From Desulfuromonas soudanensis (lineage in GTDB: Bacteria; Desulfobacterota; Desulfuromonadia; Desulfuromonadales; WTL), in the NCBI RefSeq assembly GCF_001278055.1, contig NZ_CP010802.1:496001-560000 (forward strand): a DNA stretch of 64,000 nucleotides. The letters are read 5' to 3'. The notes beneath the pieces were generated by a model. The model worked only from the letters and a program-made list of their open reading frames with translations. It searched no databases and was not told the DNA's origin. Both the position numbers and the translations under genes were made by a program. Of this stretch, positions 15,668 through 24,793 are shown piece after piece. Position 1 is the first letter of the stretch, and every line of letters begins with the position of its first letter.

Positions 15668-16045
15668 ATGCGTACACTGTCCTGGTTCCACCTGCTTTTA
15701 TTGTCCCTCGTCGCTCTGTCACTCGTCGGTTGTGCGGCCAATTTCCCGCCGCCGACCCAGAATCTGGCCCTTTCGGAGGCGGCCATTAACCAGGCCGAAG
15801 CGTCCGGAGCCGTTGAGTTCGCCCCCGTGGAAATGCGCCTGGCCCGGGAAAAGCTGACCGAAGCCCGGGCGGCACTGGCGAGGGAAGAGAACAAAAAGGC
15901 CCTGCAATGGGCCGAACAGGCCGAAGTTGACGCTCAGTTGGCCGAAGCCAAGGCGCGGACCGCCAAGGCCCAGAAGACCGTTGCCGAACTGCAGGAGAGT
16001 ATCCAGATCCTTAAGATGGAAATCGAACGCAAGGCCAAGCCTTGA
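15668..16045 (+). CDS. DUF4398 lipoprotein
   Basis: A 125-residue lipoprotein with signal peptide and lipobox LVGC (Cys near residue 22). The mature part is one long Ala/Glu-rich helical region of the DUF4398 type (AINQAEASGAVEFAPVEMRLAREKL ... ALQWAEQAEVDAQLAEAKA), likely coiled coil in the periplasm. RBS AAGGAGG 5 bases before ATG. It is followed after 38 bases by an OmpA-domain lipoprotein that begins with the same DUF4398-like helix, so the two probably act together at the outer membrane/peptidoglycan interface. Confidence 0.83.
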   Translation: MRTLSWFHLLLLSLVALSLVGCAANFPPPTQNLALSEAAINQAEASGAVEFAPVEMRLAREKLTEARAALAREENKKALQWAEQAEVDAQLAEAKARTAKAQKTVAELQESIQILKMEIERKAKP

Positions 16046-16083
16046 TCCCAACCCCACCCTTGACCCTTACCTGGAGGTTTTTC

Positions 16084-17049
16084 ATGAATCGCACCAGTCG
16101 ATTTGTTTTTTCCCTGGCTCTTACCGGGCTGGCCTGTGTCGTTCTGGCCGGTTGTGCCGCACCGATGAAGAATGCCGATCTGGAGAATGCCCAGTCTTCT
16201 TTCGCGGCAGCGAAAATGGACCCTGTCGTCGTTAAAAACGCCCCCCTGGGGTTACAGACGGCCGAAACGTCCCTGCAGACGGCCGAAAGTCTGTGGAAGG
16301 CCGATGCCGAACCGGCCGACGTCAGCCACCACGCCTATCTTGCCCTGCAACGCACGGCCATCGCCAGGGAGACGGCCCTTCAAAAGTTAGCCGAAGAGCG
16401 TATCGAGGCGGCCAGCAGCGACCGCGCCAAGGTCCTCCTTGAGGCCCGAACCAGCGAGGCCGAACTGGCCGAAAGACGTGCCCGGGAGTCGGCAATGGAA
16501 GCCCGGGAAGCGACCCAGTCCGCAGAACTGGCCCGCCAGGAGGCGCAGAAACAGACCGCTCTTCTTGCTGTCAAAACGACGGAGGCCGAGCAGGCCGCAG
16601 CCGAGATGAGGGCTGCCGAAATGCGCGCCAAAGAGCTTGAGGCCGAAGTCGCCCAGTTGCAGGCGATTAAATCCGACCGCGGCCTGGTCATTACCCTCGG
16701 GGACGTCCTCTTCGATACGGGAAAGGCAGAACTCAAGGGGGGAGCGGTGGTTACGGTCAGCAAGATCGCCGACTTCATGAAAACCTACCCGAAGCGGAAA
16801 TTGCTGGTGGAAGGCTTTACCGACAGCGTTGGGTCCGACGCTTTCAACCTTGACCTGTCGGAGCGGCGGGCCAATACGGTGCGTGCCGCATTGATCGCCG
16901 CCGGCGTCGAAGCGGAGCGGATTGCCGTGCGCGGCTATGGGGAATCGTTTCCGGTGGCCAACAACGAAACGGCCGTGGGACGGCAGTTGAATCGCCGGGT
17001 CGAAGTCATTATCTCCGACGACGACGGGATCATCAAAGAGCGTCGATAA
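16084..17049 (+). CDS. OmpA-family lipoprotein with DUF4398-like helical region
   Basis: A 321-residue lipoprotein. ATG at 16084 is preceded by GGAGG; an in-frame ATG at 16042 overlaps the previous gene and would bury the signal peptide. Lipobox LAGC near residue 24. Residues 25-195 are an Ala/Glu-rich coiled coil. The C-terminal 120 residues are a complete OmpA/Pal domain (LFDTGKAEL, VEGFTDSVGS, LSERRANTVRAAL, NRRVEVII) with the conserved Asp and Arg that bind diaminopimelate in peptidoglycan. It probably tethers the outer membrane to the wall. It ends in front of a strong terminator shared with the convergent pqi operon. Confidence 0.9.
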   Translation: MNRTSRFVFSLALTGLACVVLAGCAAPMKNADLENAQSSFAAAKMDPVVVKNAPLGLQTAETSLQTAESLWKADAEPADVSHHAYLALQRTAIARETALQKLAEERIEAASSDRAKVLLEARTSEAELAERRARESAMEAREATQSAELARQEAQKQTALLAVKTTEAEQAAAEMRAAEMRAKELEAEVAQLQAIKSDRGLVITLGDVLFDTGKAELKGGAVVTVSKIADFMKTYPKRKLLVEGFTDSVGSDAFNLDLSERRANTVRAALIAAGVEAERIAVRGYGESFPVANNETAVGRQLNRRVEVIISDDDGIIKERR

Positions 17050-17109
17050 GGGATATTCGTCCCTCTTTGAGGGCGGGCCGGGGGAGTTTTCCCCGTCTGG
17101 TCCTGGATA

Positions 17110-17158
17110 AAAAACACGGCAGACGCCTCCGGAAGGGGCCGTCTGCCGTGTTTTTTTA
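17110..17158. terminator. Bidirectional terminator
   Basis: An 11-12 bp stem around ACACGGCAGACG / CGTCTGCCGTGT, flanked by an A-run and by seven T. It lies between the convergent OmpA lipoprotein and pqiC genes. Confidence 0.92.
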
Positions 17159-17218
17159 TACTCCCGATTGCCTCGGTTTCCCGCCCTTGCCGCCGGCAGG
17201 AGAGGGGTCCCTTCCGGT

Positions 17219-17830
17219 TTACGGACCTGTCAACGCCAGCGCAATCTCCCGGGCCAGTTCGGCGACCGACTCGCTTTGCGCCTTCACCAGATTCAAAAAA
17301 TCATCCCCTGCGGCGGAGGTCCTGATCACCGATTTGCGGCTCCCGAAGAGGATCTTCCCCTCGCCGTCGGAGACGGTCCAGCGGGCTTCCAGGACCGCTT
17401 CTCCACCTGGGGTGCCGTCGAAGCGCCGCACATCGATTATCACCCGGCGGGTCGGATGAAAATACTGCCCCCAGGGGTAGATCGCCAGCCGGGCTGTCCC
17501 GGGGAGAGAGGCGGAGAGGTCCTCAAGTAAGACTCTGGCGAAATCTTCGGCCAGCGAACCGCTCCAGCGATGGAATTCGGAAAATTTGAGCCGCTGCTCG
17601 TCGATGCGCACGGCTATCTGCGCCCGCTCCAGGGACTCGGGGAAGGAGACCGGACCGACTCCCACGGCGAGGGTGTCGGAGAGGGTCGGAGGGGATGGCG
17701 GTGCCGCCGTCGCCGTCGGGACCAGGTTGTAGTAAGTCACCGGCGGCGAAGGTTTTCCGCAGCCGGCAAGCGGCATAAAGAGAAGCCCGGCCAGCGCCGG
17801 GTAAACCCCTTTGCAAATCCATCGATTCAT
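17219..17830 (-). CDS. pqiC: PqiC-like ABC-type transport auxiliary lipoprotein
   Basis: A 203-residue lipoprotein (signal peptide, lipobox LAGC, Cys near residue 24) with the PqiC/YmbA pattern: YYNLVPTA at the start of the mature protein, VGVGPVSFPESLER, then RWSGSLAEDFARVLLEDLS and RRVIIDVRRFDG. PqiC is the outer-membrane partner of the PqiB tube in lipid transport across the envelope. Its start overlaps the pqiB stop by 4 bases. It is the last gene of the four-gene pqi operon. Confidence 0.86.
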   Translation of the reverse strand: MNRWICKGVYPALAGLLFMPLAGCGKPSPPVTYYNLVPTATAAPPSPPTLSDTLAVGVGPVSFPESLERAQIAVRIDEQRLKFSEFHRWSGSLAEDFARVLLEDLSASLPGTARLAIYPWGQYFHPTRRVIIDVRRFDGTPGGEAVLEARWTVSDGEGKILFGSRKSVIRTSAAGDDFLNLVKAQSESVAELAREIALALTGP

Positions 17831-19446
17831 GGCTGGTCTCCCTCTTTTCCGAAGATCAATGATTCAGGGTGCCGTTCGAGGTAATCGGTCAGTCCCCGGA
17901 GCGACCGGGTCATCTCGGAGAAATCCCCCAGCGCCTCGCGCAGCTGGAAGTTGACCGGCGAGTCGCTGCCGAGCCCGGCTTCCAGATCGGCCAGGGTCGA
18001 TCGGAGGGATTCGAGCGCCTCGGTCATGGCGGGGACGGTCTCGGCATCAAACCGGCCGGCCAGACGCTCGATCCGGTTCATGGTCGCCGTCGTCGCCAGG
18101 ATCGTCCGCTGCAGATCCGCGCCGATTTCATCAATGGGTATCTTTTCGAATTTCTTGACGATCTCGGCAATGCTCTCGGTTATTTCCTTGATTTCCGTCG
18201 TCCGCGAAGGAATCACCGGGTATGTCCCCTCGAAGGTCAGTTCCCGCGGCGGGTCGTCGGGGAAAAAGTCGAGATCGACGAAGAGTTGACCGGTCACCAG
18301 GTTGCCGCTGCGCAATACGGCCCGGAACCCTCGATCGACATATTTGCGCAGGTCCTCCCGGGTCGATTTCGCCGCCGCCCCGAACCCGTGAATCCGTTCC
18401 GGTTTGATGGCTACGGTGACCGGGATGCGGAAAACCCGGGTCTTGTCATCGACAACGGCATGAATGTCGATCACTTCGCCGAGCTTGATCCCCCGGAATT
18501 CGACGGGGGAGCCGACACTCAAACCCCGCACCGATTGATTGAAGTAAATCAGGAAATAATTTTGATTGGTGTAGTTCTCCTTGGTGGTCTCATCCTTGTT
18601 GGCATAGAGCGGAAAGGCCGTGTTCTCCGCCGCCGGTTCAGCGGCCAGGGGATCGGACCCGTCATCAAAAGCAATGCCGCCGAGCATGATCGAGATCAAG
18701 GACTGGGTATCGACCTTGATGCCGGTGGCATCGAGGCTCATGTCGATGCCACTGGCATTCCAGAAGCGGGTGTTGTCGGTGACCTGGCGATCGTGCGGCG
18801 TCTGGATGAAGATTTTGATGTCGACGGCCCGGCCGCTTTCGTCGAATCCGTATTGAACCACCTGACCGACTTCGATCTCCCGGTAATAGACCGGCGAGCC
18901 GATGTCGAGGGAACCGAGTCCGGCAGCCTTGAGCGTGAAGAGGCGCCCGGGGGTGTCTGTCGTCACCAGGGGAGGCTCTTCGAGACCGACAAATTCCAGG
19001 GTCGGTTTCCCCTCTTTGACCGGATCGATGCCGATGTAGGCTCCGGAAAAGATCGTCCCCAGCCCCGAAACCTTGCCCGCGGCGACCCGCGCCCGGACCA
19101 CCCAGAAACGGGTCCGGTCGGTCAAAAAGGATTCGGCGCCATCCTGCATCTGCAGCTTGACGATCACCGTCGAAATATCCTCGCTGAGGGAGATCTCCTC
19201 GACCTGGCCGATATCGACGTCCTTGTACTTGACCTTGGTCTTTCCCGCCTCCAGCCCTTCGGCGCTCTTGAGGGTGAGGGTGACCACCGGCCCTTTTTCC
19301 GACCAGGCCTTGTAAACCAGCCAGCCGCCGATGACGAGGGCCAAAATGGGGATCAGCCAGACGATGGAAAACCCCATTTTCGGTTTGATCTCCGCCTCAG
19401 GCAGCTCCTCCATCCGGTCGTACCGGGAAAGCTCTTCACTCATCAC
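17827..19446 (-). CDS. pqiB: PqiB, MCE-domain (MlaD-like) lipid transport protein
   Basis: A 539-residue inner-membrane-anchored MCE protein. One membrane helix (residues 25-43, FSIVWLIPILALVIGGWLVY) is followed by three MCE domains beginning near residues 52, 165 and 290, each with a VKYKDVDIGQVEEI or VEFRGIKLGEVIDI-type motif. A C-terminal helical region follows that forms the needle in PqiB. It builds a periplasm-spanning hydrophobic tunnel together with PqiA and PqiC. Length matches E. coli PqiB (about 546). It overlaps the upstream pqiA gene by 11 bases and pqiC by 4. Confidence 0.93.
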   Translation of the reverse strand: MMSEELSRYDRMEELPEAEIKPKMGFSIVWLIPILALVIGGWLVYKAWSEKGPVVTLTLKSAEGLEAGKTKVKYKDVDIGQVEEISLSEDISTVIVKLQMQDGAESFLTDRTRFWVVRARVAAGKVSGLGTIFSGAYIGIDPVKEGKPTLEFVGLEEPPLVTTDTPGRLFTLKAAGLGSLDIGSPVYYREIEVGQVVQYGFDESGRAVDIKIFIQTPHDRQVTDNTRFWNASGIDMSLDATGIKVDTQSLISIMLGGIAFDDGSDPLAAEPAAENTAFPLYANKDETTKENYTNQNYFLIYFNQSVRGLSVGSPVEFRGIKLGEVIDIHAVVDDKTRVFRIPVTVAIKPERIHGFGAAAKSTREDLRKYVDRGFRAVLRSGNLVTGQLFVDLDFFPDDPPRELTFEGTYPVIPSRTTEIKEITESIAEIVKKFEKIPIDEIGADLQRTILATTATMNRIERLAGRFDAETVPAMTEALESLRSTLADLEAGLGSDSPVNFQLREALGDFSEMTRSLRGLTDYLERHPESLIFGKEGDQP

Positions 19447-20062
19447 AATCCTCCATTCGGTCCCAGATCAACCGGGGATCAAAACTCTCTGCGGCGAACA
19501 TGGTGAGGATCACCACGGCGGCAAAATAGGCGGCTCCGGGGCCGGCATCGACGTTGGCCAGGGCTCCCAGCCGGACCAGCGCCACCATGATCGTCACCAC
19601 GTAGATATCCACCATCGACCAGCGTCCGACCAGTTCGGTCAGGCGGTAGAGCCGGGTGCGGTCTTTCGGACGCCAGCGGGACCGTCGGTGCACGGACACC
19701 AGCAAAAAGACCAGGATCACCATCTTCATCAGCGGGACAAAGAGGCTGGCGACAAAAATCACCAGGGCAATGGCCCAGGACCCGGAATTCAGCAGGTAGA
19801 GGACCCCGCTCAGGATCGTATCGGACTGGCTGGTCCCCAGCGACGAAGAGATGGTGATCGGCAACAGATTGGCCGGAAGGTAAAGGATCATGGCGGCGAT
19901 CAGCAGGGCCCAGGAGCGGGCGATGCTGTTGGGCTGCCGCTGATGGAGCCGGGCACCGCAGCGCGGGCAGTGTCCGGGCTCCTTCGGCATCGGGATAAGG
20001 AGATGGCAGAGGCGGCAGCCGATCAGATTCGCTTCTCGGGCGGTCAGGGGCGCAGGACTCAT
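19436..20062 (-). CDS. pqiA: PqiA-like membrane protein, second half
   Basis: A 208-residue PqiA-domain protein. I place the start at 20062 because that ATG overlaps the upstream stop by exactly 4 bases; the frame is open further back but only through the neighbour. It begins with a zinc-ribbon-like motif (CRLCHLL ... CPRCGARL), then four hydrophobic helices. E. coli PqiA is one chain of about 417 residues containing two such units; here they are separate genes. It is the inner-membrane component of the Pqi lipid system. Confidence 0.87.
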   Translation of the reverse strand: MSPAPLTAREANLIGCRLCHLLIPMPKEPGHCPRCGARLHQRQPNSIARSWALLIAAMILYLPANLLPITISSSLGTSQSDTILSGVLYLLNSGSWAIALVIFVASLFVPLMKMVILVFLLVSVHRRSRWRPKDRTRLYRLTELVGRWSMVDIYVVTIMVALVRLGALANVDAGPGAAYFAAVVILTMFAAESFDPRLIWDRMEDCDE

Positions 20063-20661
20063 GGGCGGCGGTCCAGTTTCTCCCACACCAGATGGGAATC
20101 GAGGCTGACGGCTGACCCCGCCAGCACGAAGATCAGGAGAACGAAGGCCCACAGGGCTGTCCCGGGGATGATGGTGGCCATCTTGGCCAGTTTGACCATC
20201 GACACCAGGATGCCGAGCATGAACACCTCCATCATCCCCCAGGGTTTGAGCACCTGGACCGAGTGAAACAGACGGGCGGCCCCCGGCAGCGTCCCCCCGA
20301 ATTTGAGGGGGAGGAGGATGTAGAGGAGGCTGAGCATCTCAATCAGCGGGAAGAGGATGCAGGTGAGGACGACCACCAGGGCCAGTCCGCTCATCCCCTG
20401 CTGGTAAAGGACCTTCATGCCGGTGAGCAGAGCGGCCTCCCGGACGAACCCCTGGGTCTTCAAGGCCAGAAAGGGGAAGCTGACCGCCACCGCATAGAGA
20501 AGGATTCCGGTCAGGTTCAAGGCGATGGTCCGGTCGAGGCTGTTGCGTTTGGGGCGAAAGAGGACCGCGCCGCAGCGGCTGCACAGCGCCACCCGCCCCT
20601 CGGAAACCGGGGGAATGCGCTGCAACAGGTCGCACTCGTGACAGGCCATCAGGGATTTCAT
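20059..20661 (-). CDS. pqiA: PqiA-like membrane protein, first half
   Basis: A 200-residue PqiA-domain protein, the first gene of the operon. It has a zinc-ribbon-like N-terminus (CHECDLL ... CSRCGAVLF), then four membrane helices. The pair with the next gene reconstitutes the tandem architecture of E. coli PqiA. This looks like a genuine two-gene arrangement rather than a frameshift, because the second unit has its own start and Cys motif. The promoter must lie in the 20662-20760 interval; I see no clear -35/-10. Confidence 0.86.
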   Translation of the reverse strand: MKSLMACHECDLLQRIPPVSEGRVALCSRCGAVLFRPKRNSLDRTIALNLTGILLYAVAVSFPFLALKTQGFVREAALLTGMKVLYQQGMSGLALVVVLTCILFPLIEMLSLLYILLPLKFGGTLPGAARLFHSVQVLKPWGMMEVFMLGILVSMVKLAKMATIIPGTALWAFVLLIFVLAGSAVSLDSHLVWEKLDRRP

Positions 20662-20978
20662 GGGCGGTCCAGACGGTTTAAGGGCAGGGATAATACGCTT
20701 TTAAATGGTCGTGCCCCGGGACTATCAGCAATTTAGACCGGATGCGGATGCAAGTCAAAGTTTTGAGTCTCCCCTAAACTTTCGGAGCGGACAGGGGAGG
20801 AGCAAAAAGCGTCAAGTGCTTTGAAGACGACGTACGTCTTTTGACACCTCGGAGGGATGTACGATGAGTCGCCGTACAATGTGTAATTTTCTGGTTAAAA
20901 AAAGTTGCAAGGATAACCGTAGAAAATCACAGATATAATAATGTCGGTCACTATCCGGGTGCCCGAATATAGAAAATA

Positions 20979-20994
20979 TGGCATACGGTGTGCA
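20979..20994 (+). promoter_or_regulatory. Candidate sigma-54 promoter before riboswitch 1
   Basis: TGGCATACGGTGTGCA keeps GG-N10-GC and the TGGCA and TGCA halves of the -24/-12 consensus. The predicted start near 21005 would place the transcript end about 12 bases before the aptamer, which is what a riboswitch leader needs. Confidence 0.45.
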
Positions 20995-21016
20995 TTTGCT
21001 TATGAAAACATATTGA

Positions 21017-21098
21017 TTCTCCGATAAGGGCAAACCCGGGGCGACCCGGGGACGCAAAGTTACGAATCCCCCGCGGATGGTCGGACTGCCGAAGAGAA
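21017..21098 (+). promoter_or_regulatory. GEMM-I (cyclic dinucleotide) riboswitch aptamer 1
   Basis: The conserved core of the GEMM-I/c-di-GMP-I aptamer is visible: AAGGGCAAACC, a GC-rich hairpin with a GCGA tetraloop (CCCGGG gcga CCCGGG), GGACGCAAAG, a second hairpin ending ...CGGACTGCCGAAG. The ends pair as TTCTC (21017) with GAGAA (21094). A terminator hairpin follows. The ligand is c-di-GMP or, in the variant found in Geobacter, cGAMP; I cannot settle which by eye. It lies in the leader of the porin-like gene at 21219. Confidence 0.88.
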
Positions 21099-21121
21099 AG
21101 AGCCATGCAGGCAATTCATGG

Positions 21122-21158
21122 GCGCTCACTTTCGGTTTCGAAAAGTGGGCGTTTTTTT
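21122..21158 (+). terminator. Riboswitch 1 expression platform (terminator)
   Basis: Stem GCGCTCACTT / AAGTGGGCGT followed by seven T, about 25 bases after the aptamer and before the ribosome site of the porin gene. The upstream GCCATG...CATGGGC segment overlaps its 5' arm and could act as antiterminator. Confidence 0.75.
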
Positions 21159-21218
21159 ATTCGGAGAGTCGGTCAATTGGCAACGGAACATTGGTTCCAC
21201 TACAAGGAGGAATTAAAG

Positions 21219-22535
21219 ATGAAGGCTGTGCGGTGTCTGTTGGTTCTGATCTTCCTGTCGCCATGGTCGGCCGGGGCGTTTGAAGTCCCGGACGTCTCTG
21301 TGCATGGTTTTATTTCTCAGGGCTACCTGAAGAGCAATGACAACAACTTTCTGACCGGCGATTCGGAAGAGGGCACCGCCCAGTTTACCGAAGCCGGCGT
21401 CGTCCTCTCCAGCCAGGTCAACGACTCCCTGCGCGTCGGTGTGCAGTTCCTCTCCCGGGATCTCGGCGACGTCGGCAACGGCGAGGTGAAGCTCGACTGG
21501 GGCTTTGCCGATTACAGCCACAACGATTATCTCGGCCTGCGGGTCGGTAAGGTCAAACTCCCCCTGGGCCTTTACAACGAAGGGCGCGACACCGACCTGC
21601 TGCGGCCGATGGTCTTTTTACCGCAGAGCATCTACGACGAAACCAAGCGCGATCTCCTGGTCGCCTACCAGGGCGCCGGACTCTACGGCAGCCTGCCGGC
21701 GGGGCCGCTCGGCTATTTCGACTATCACGCTTTTGGCGGCGGCATCAACATCGATGACGATGCCTTGCTGAATACTGCGTTGGTGCAGAACGGCACATTC
21801 ACCACGCGGCAGGCCGTCATACCGACCCTGGTGCCGGTTCTTGGCTCGCAGGCTGCAGCTCTGGCCTACGCAAAGCAGATCAATATCACGACTCTGGACG
21901 TTAACAACGACTACATCGCCGGGGCGTCCCTTGTCCTGAACACCGCCCTCGACGGCCTGCGCCTCGGCGGCTCGGTGCTGACGGTCAAAAACGATATCGA
22001 CTACGTCCTCAACCGTTCCATTTCTCCGACCGTCGTGGCGACCGGGGATCCCCTCCAGATCCTTGTGCCCACCCGGCTCACCGGCTCCCTCGACAATAAG
22101 CTGACCTGGGTCGCCTCCCTTGAATACACCCTCGGCGACTTCTTTTTGGCAAGCGAGTACTCGGAGACCGAACGGGAGCAGACCTTCAACGGCCGGGTGG
22201 CTACGGATGCGACCTCCCAGTCCGGTTACGTGATGGGTGCCTACACCTTTTTCGACAGCCTGACCCTCTCCCTCCTCTACGACGTCTACTATTCGGACAA
22301 GGACGACCGAAACGGCAAGGAGTTTGCCGCCACCAGTCCCGACCGGCAGGATTTTTTCGCCTGGCGCAAGGATTTCGGTGTCGGGGTTCGCTACGACATC
22401 AACCCCAACTGGCTGATCAAGGCCGAATACCACACCGTTGATGGCGCGGCTCTGTTCATGACGACGGTCAACGACCCCTCGAAGCTGCAGCAGGATTGGG
22501 ATTATTACGCCGTCAAGATGTCGTACAACTTCTAG
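21219..22535 (+). CDS. Outer-membrane beta-barrel (porin-like) protein
   Basis: A 438-residue exported protein. ATG at 21219 follows CAAGGAGG; an in-frame ATG at 21105 lies inside the riboswitch terminator. A signal peptide ends near residue 20 (SAGA/F). The mature chain has alternating hydrophobic/polar strands and ends in a barrel-type aromatic residue (AVKMSYNF). The pattern VHGFISQGYL ... GLRVGKVKLPLGLYNEGRD is seen in family members paired with phosphate-binding-like proteins. Substrate unknown. It is the first gene after riboswitch 1 and is followed after 11 bases by a PstS-like protein, then a chemoreceptor and an HD-GYP protein, so cyclic dinucleotide level probably controls the whole group. 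Confidence 0.82.
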   Translation: MKAVRCLLVLIFLSPWSAGAFEVPDVSVHGFISQGYLKSNDNNFLTGDSEEGTAQFTEAGVVLSSQVNDSLRVGVQFLSRDLGDVGNGEVKLDWGFADYSHNDYLGLRVGKVKLPLGLYNEGRDTDLLRPMVFLPQSIYDETKRDLLVAYQGAGLYGSLPAGPLGYFDYHAFGGGINIDDDALLNTALVQNGTFTTRQAVIPTLVPVLGSQAAALAYAKQINITTLDVNNDYIAGASLVLNTALDGLRLGGSVLTVKNDIDYVLNRSISPTVVATGDPLQILVPTRLTGSLDNKLTWVASLEYTLGDFFLASEYSETEREQTFNGRVATDATSQSGYVMGAYTFFDSLTLSLLYDVYYSDKDDRNGKEFAATSPDRQDFFAWRKDFGVGVRYDINPNWLIKAEYHTVDGAALFMTTVNDPSKLQQDWDYYAVKMSYNF

Positions 22536-22546
22536 GAGAGATGAGC

Positions 22547-22966
22547 ATGAAAAATATAATTATCCTGTCGTTTTTTGTCTTGATGGTTTTCGCCTCCTCG
22601 GCCGTCGCCGGAGACATCGTGCTGGTGGTCAACAAGAACAACCCCGTTTCTTCCCTCAGCGCCCAGGACGCCAAGATGATCTATCTCGGTAATAAAAAAT
22701 CCTGGGACAACGGCGAGAAGATCATCCTCTACAGCCAGTATGACTACGCCGTCAGGGAAGATTTCACCGGCAAGGTACTCAGCAAGACCGGACAGCAGTT
22801 TGCCACCTATTGGAAAAAGGCGCTGTTTACCGGCACCGGGCGGCCGCCGATCGAGGTCAAGGATGACGCCGAAATGAAGAAGTTCATTGCCATCGATCCC
22901 CGGGGTATCGGCTATATCTCCCGCGCCGCCCTCGACGATTCGGTCAAGGCGCTCCCCATTCAATAA
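22547..22966 (+). CDS. Small PstS-like periplasmic binding protein
   Basis: A 139-residue secreted protein. ATG 22547 with AGGAGAG upstream. A signal peptide ends at AVAG (about residue 18). The mature chain has the half-domain pattern of phosphate-type substrate-binding proteins ([29 protein letters not shown] ... [13 protein letters not shown] ... [10 protein letters not shown]). At about 120 mature residues it is much shorter than PstS (300 or more), so it represents one lobe. Such short PstS-like proteins often sit next to outer-membrane porins and chemoreceptors, as here. It may deliver a ligand signal to the downstream chemoreceptor; that is inference. Confidence 0.82.
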   Translation: MKNIIILSFFVLMVFASSAVAGDIVLVVNKNNPVSSLSAQDAKMIYLGNKKSWDNGEKIILYSQYDYAVREDFTGKVLSKTGQQFATYWKKALFTGTGRPPIEVKDDAEMKKFIAIDPRGIGYISRAALDDSVKALPIQ

Positions 22967-23015
22967 AGGCTCCGGCGCCCCGGTCACGGGGCGCCCTTCG
23001 GGCAAGGTTGCGACG

Positions 23016-24728
23016 ATGATCTATGCGACAAACATACGGGCCAAGATCTGGTACTGCGTGGGGTTGGCGCTTTTGGGCTTTGCCTTCTCGACGGCTATAA
23101 CCTATCGCTCGAGCACTGTGCTGGTCGCCGATCTCGAACAGATGGCGCGCGTCGATTTCCCCCGCTCCCTGCAGGGGGCAGAAATTGCCGCCCTGTTCAG
23201 CAAGCAGATCGGCCTCTTTGAAGATGCCGTGCTGGTGGGAGACGAAGGGGCTATTGACCAGGCCGCAAAGTCGGGGGAAGAGATTCTGAAGGCCTTCGGC
23301 CTTCTCCTGTCGGCGGGAGACTTCCTGCGCCTGGAGCTGGAAAATCTGCAGGGGGAATTTTCGGTCTACAACGATCAGGCTCTCGAGGCCTACCGCCTTT
23401 TGGCTGCGGGCCAAAGCGATGACAACCTCTATGCCCGGATCGAGAAGACGGGGCAGCAGCAGCAGCTGTTGCGCCAGGAATTCGACAGGACGGCGCAGGC
23501 CCTTCGACTGCGGGTCGAAGAGACGATTTTGAATAACAGCGCCGGGGCCCGGAAAAATTCGAGCGTTCAGGTCGGGATGTTTCTTGGCGTTTTCCTGACC
23601 TCGGCCCTCCTGATCAGCTGGTTGTCCGATCGGTTGCTGGTGCGTCCCCTGCGACGGGTTCATGCCATGGTGCAGCGTCTCGGTGAGGGAGACGTTTCCG
23701 AGAGTAACCGGCTCGACCGGGTGAACCGGGACGAAATCGGCGAGGTCGGAAAGGAGTTGAATGCCCTGGCGGAAAGTATGCTGCAACGCTCCCGGGTCGC
23801 CGAATCCATTGCCGAGGGGGATCTCAACGTTTCGGTGATTCTCGCCTCGGATAAGGACACCCTGGGCAAGGCGTTGAATGAAATGGTCGCCAGCCTCGGC
23901 CGTATCGCCGAAAATCTTCTCGATGCCACGGGCCATGTCGCCAAGGGATCGAATCAGATTTCCCTCTCCTGTCAAAACCTCTCCGACGGGAGCTCCCATC
24001 AGGCGGCTTCGGCCGAGGAGGTCTCCTCGGCCATGGAGGAGATGTTGGCCAACGTTCGGCAAAGCGCCGAAAATGCCAGGAAAACCGGCCTCATCTCCGA
24101 AGAGGCGGCGCGGGACGCGGCGCTGGGCGGAGAGGCGGTGCGCCAGACATCGGAGGCGATGACCGATATTACCCGGAACATTTCGATCATCGAAGAGATC
24201 GCCCGGCAGACAAACCTGCTGGCCCTCAATGCCGCCATAGAGGCGGCGCGGGCCGGGGAGCATGGCCGGGGTTTTGCCGTTGTCGCAGCCGAAGTGAGGA
24301 AGCTGGCGGAACGGAGCCAGACGGCGGCGGCCCGGATCTCAGGCATGTCCTCCAGCAGTATGGCCGTGGCCGAGAAGGCGGCGGCCCAGCTGGAGAAGCT
24401 GGTCCCCAATATCCGTAAAACCGCCGAACTGGTGCAGGAAATCGTGGCGGCAAGCCGGGAGCAGGAGAGTGGCGCCGAACAGGTGAACACCGCTATTTTC
24501 AAACTCGACGAAGTGATCCAGCAGAATGCCGCCGCGGCTGAGGAAATGGCTTCGACGGCCGAGGAGTTGTCGGCCCAGGCGACACAACTGGAACAGATGG
24601 CCGGATTCTTCCGCATGGGGAACTCACGGCTCCAGCCGGTGGCGGTCAAGGCTCTCCCCCAGGCGGGGAGAAAAAGCCATTCGGTGTCGGCCGGTCGTCT
24701 TTCCGCTGCCGGTTTGGAGAGTTTTTGA
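23016..24728 (+). CDS. Methyl-accepting chemotaxis protein
   Basis: A 570-residue chemoreceptor. ATG 23016 gives the standard topology: membrane helix 1 (residues 13-32), a periplasmic four-helix-bundle-like domain to about residue 180, membrane helix 2 ([16 protein letters not shown]), HAMP ([14 protein letters not shown] ...) and a signalling domain with the highly conserved hairpin [20 protein letters not shown]. Glu/Gln-rich methylation helices flank it. It signals to CheA/CheW. The start codon has only a weak ribosome site; an in-frame start at 22887 would overlap the previous gene. It may sense a ligand carried by the PstS-like protein. Confidence 0.92.
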   Translation: MIYATNIRAKIWYCVGLALLGFAFSTAITYRSSTVLVADLEQMARVDFPRSLQGAEIAALFSKQIGLFEDAVLVGDEGAIDQAAKSGEEILKAFGLLLSAGDFLRLELENLQGEFSVYNDQALEAYRLLAAGQSDDNLYARIEKTGQQQQLLRQEFDRTAQALRLRVEETILNNSAGARKNSSVQVGMFLGVFLTSALLISWLSDRLLVRPLRRVHAMVQRLGEGDVSESNRLDRVNRDEIGEVGKELNALAESMLQRSRVAESIAEGDLNVSVILASDKDTLGKALNEMVASLGRIAENLLDATGHVAKGSNQISLSCQNLSDGSSHQAASAEEVSSAMEEMLANVRQSAENARKTGLISEEAARDAALGGEAVRQTSEAMTDITRNISIIEEIARQTNLLALNAAIEAARAGEHGRGFAVVAAEVRKLAERSQTAAARISGMSSSSMAVAEKAAAQLEKLVPNIRKTAELVQEIVAASREQESGAEQVNTAIFKLDEVIQQNAAAAEEMASTAEELSAQATQLEQMAGFFRMGNSRLQPVAVKALPQAGRKSHSVSAGRLSAAGLESF

Positions 24729-24793
24729 TCTTCCGGTGCGTTGCTTGGAACTGGCCCGTTTTTTAACGACGGGCTGCCGACAGGAGGGGAGGC

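Noticed and set aside
17869-19506. 545-codon open frame on the plus strand
   Set aside because: It is the antisense shadow of pqiB; GC-rich codon bias leaves opposite frames open. No ribosome site or domain.
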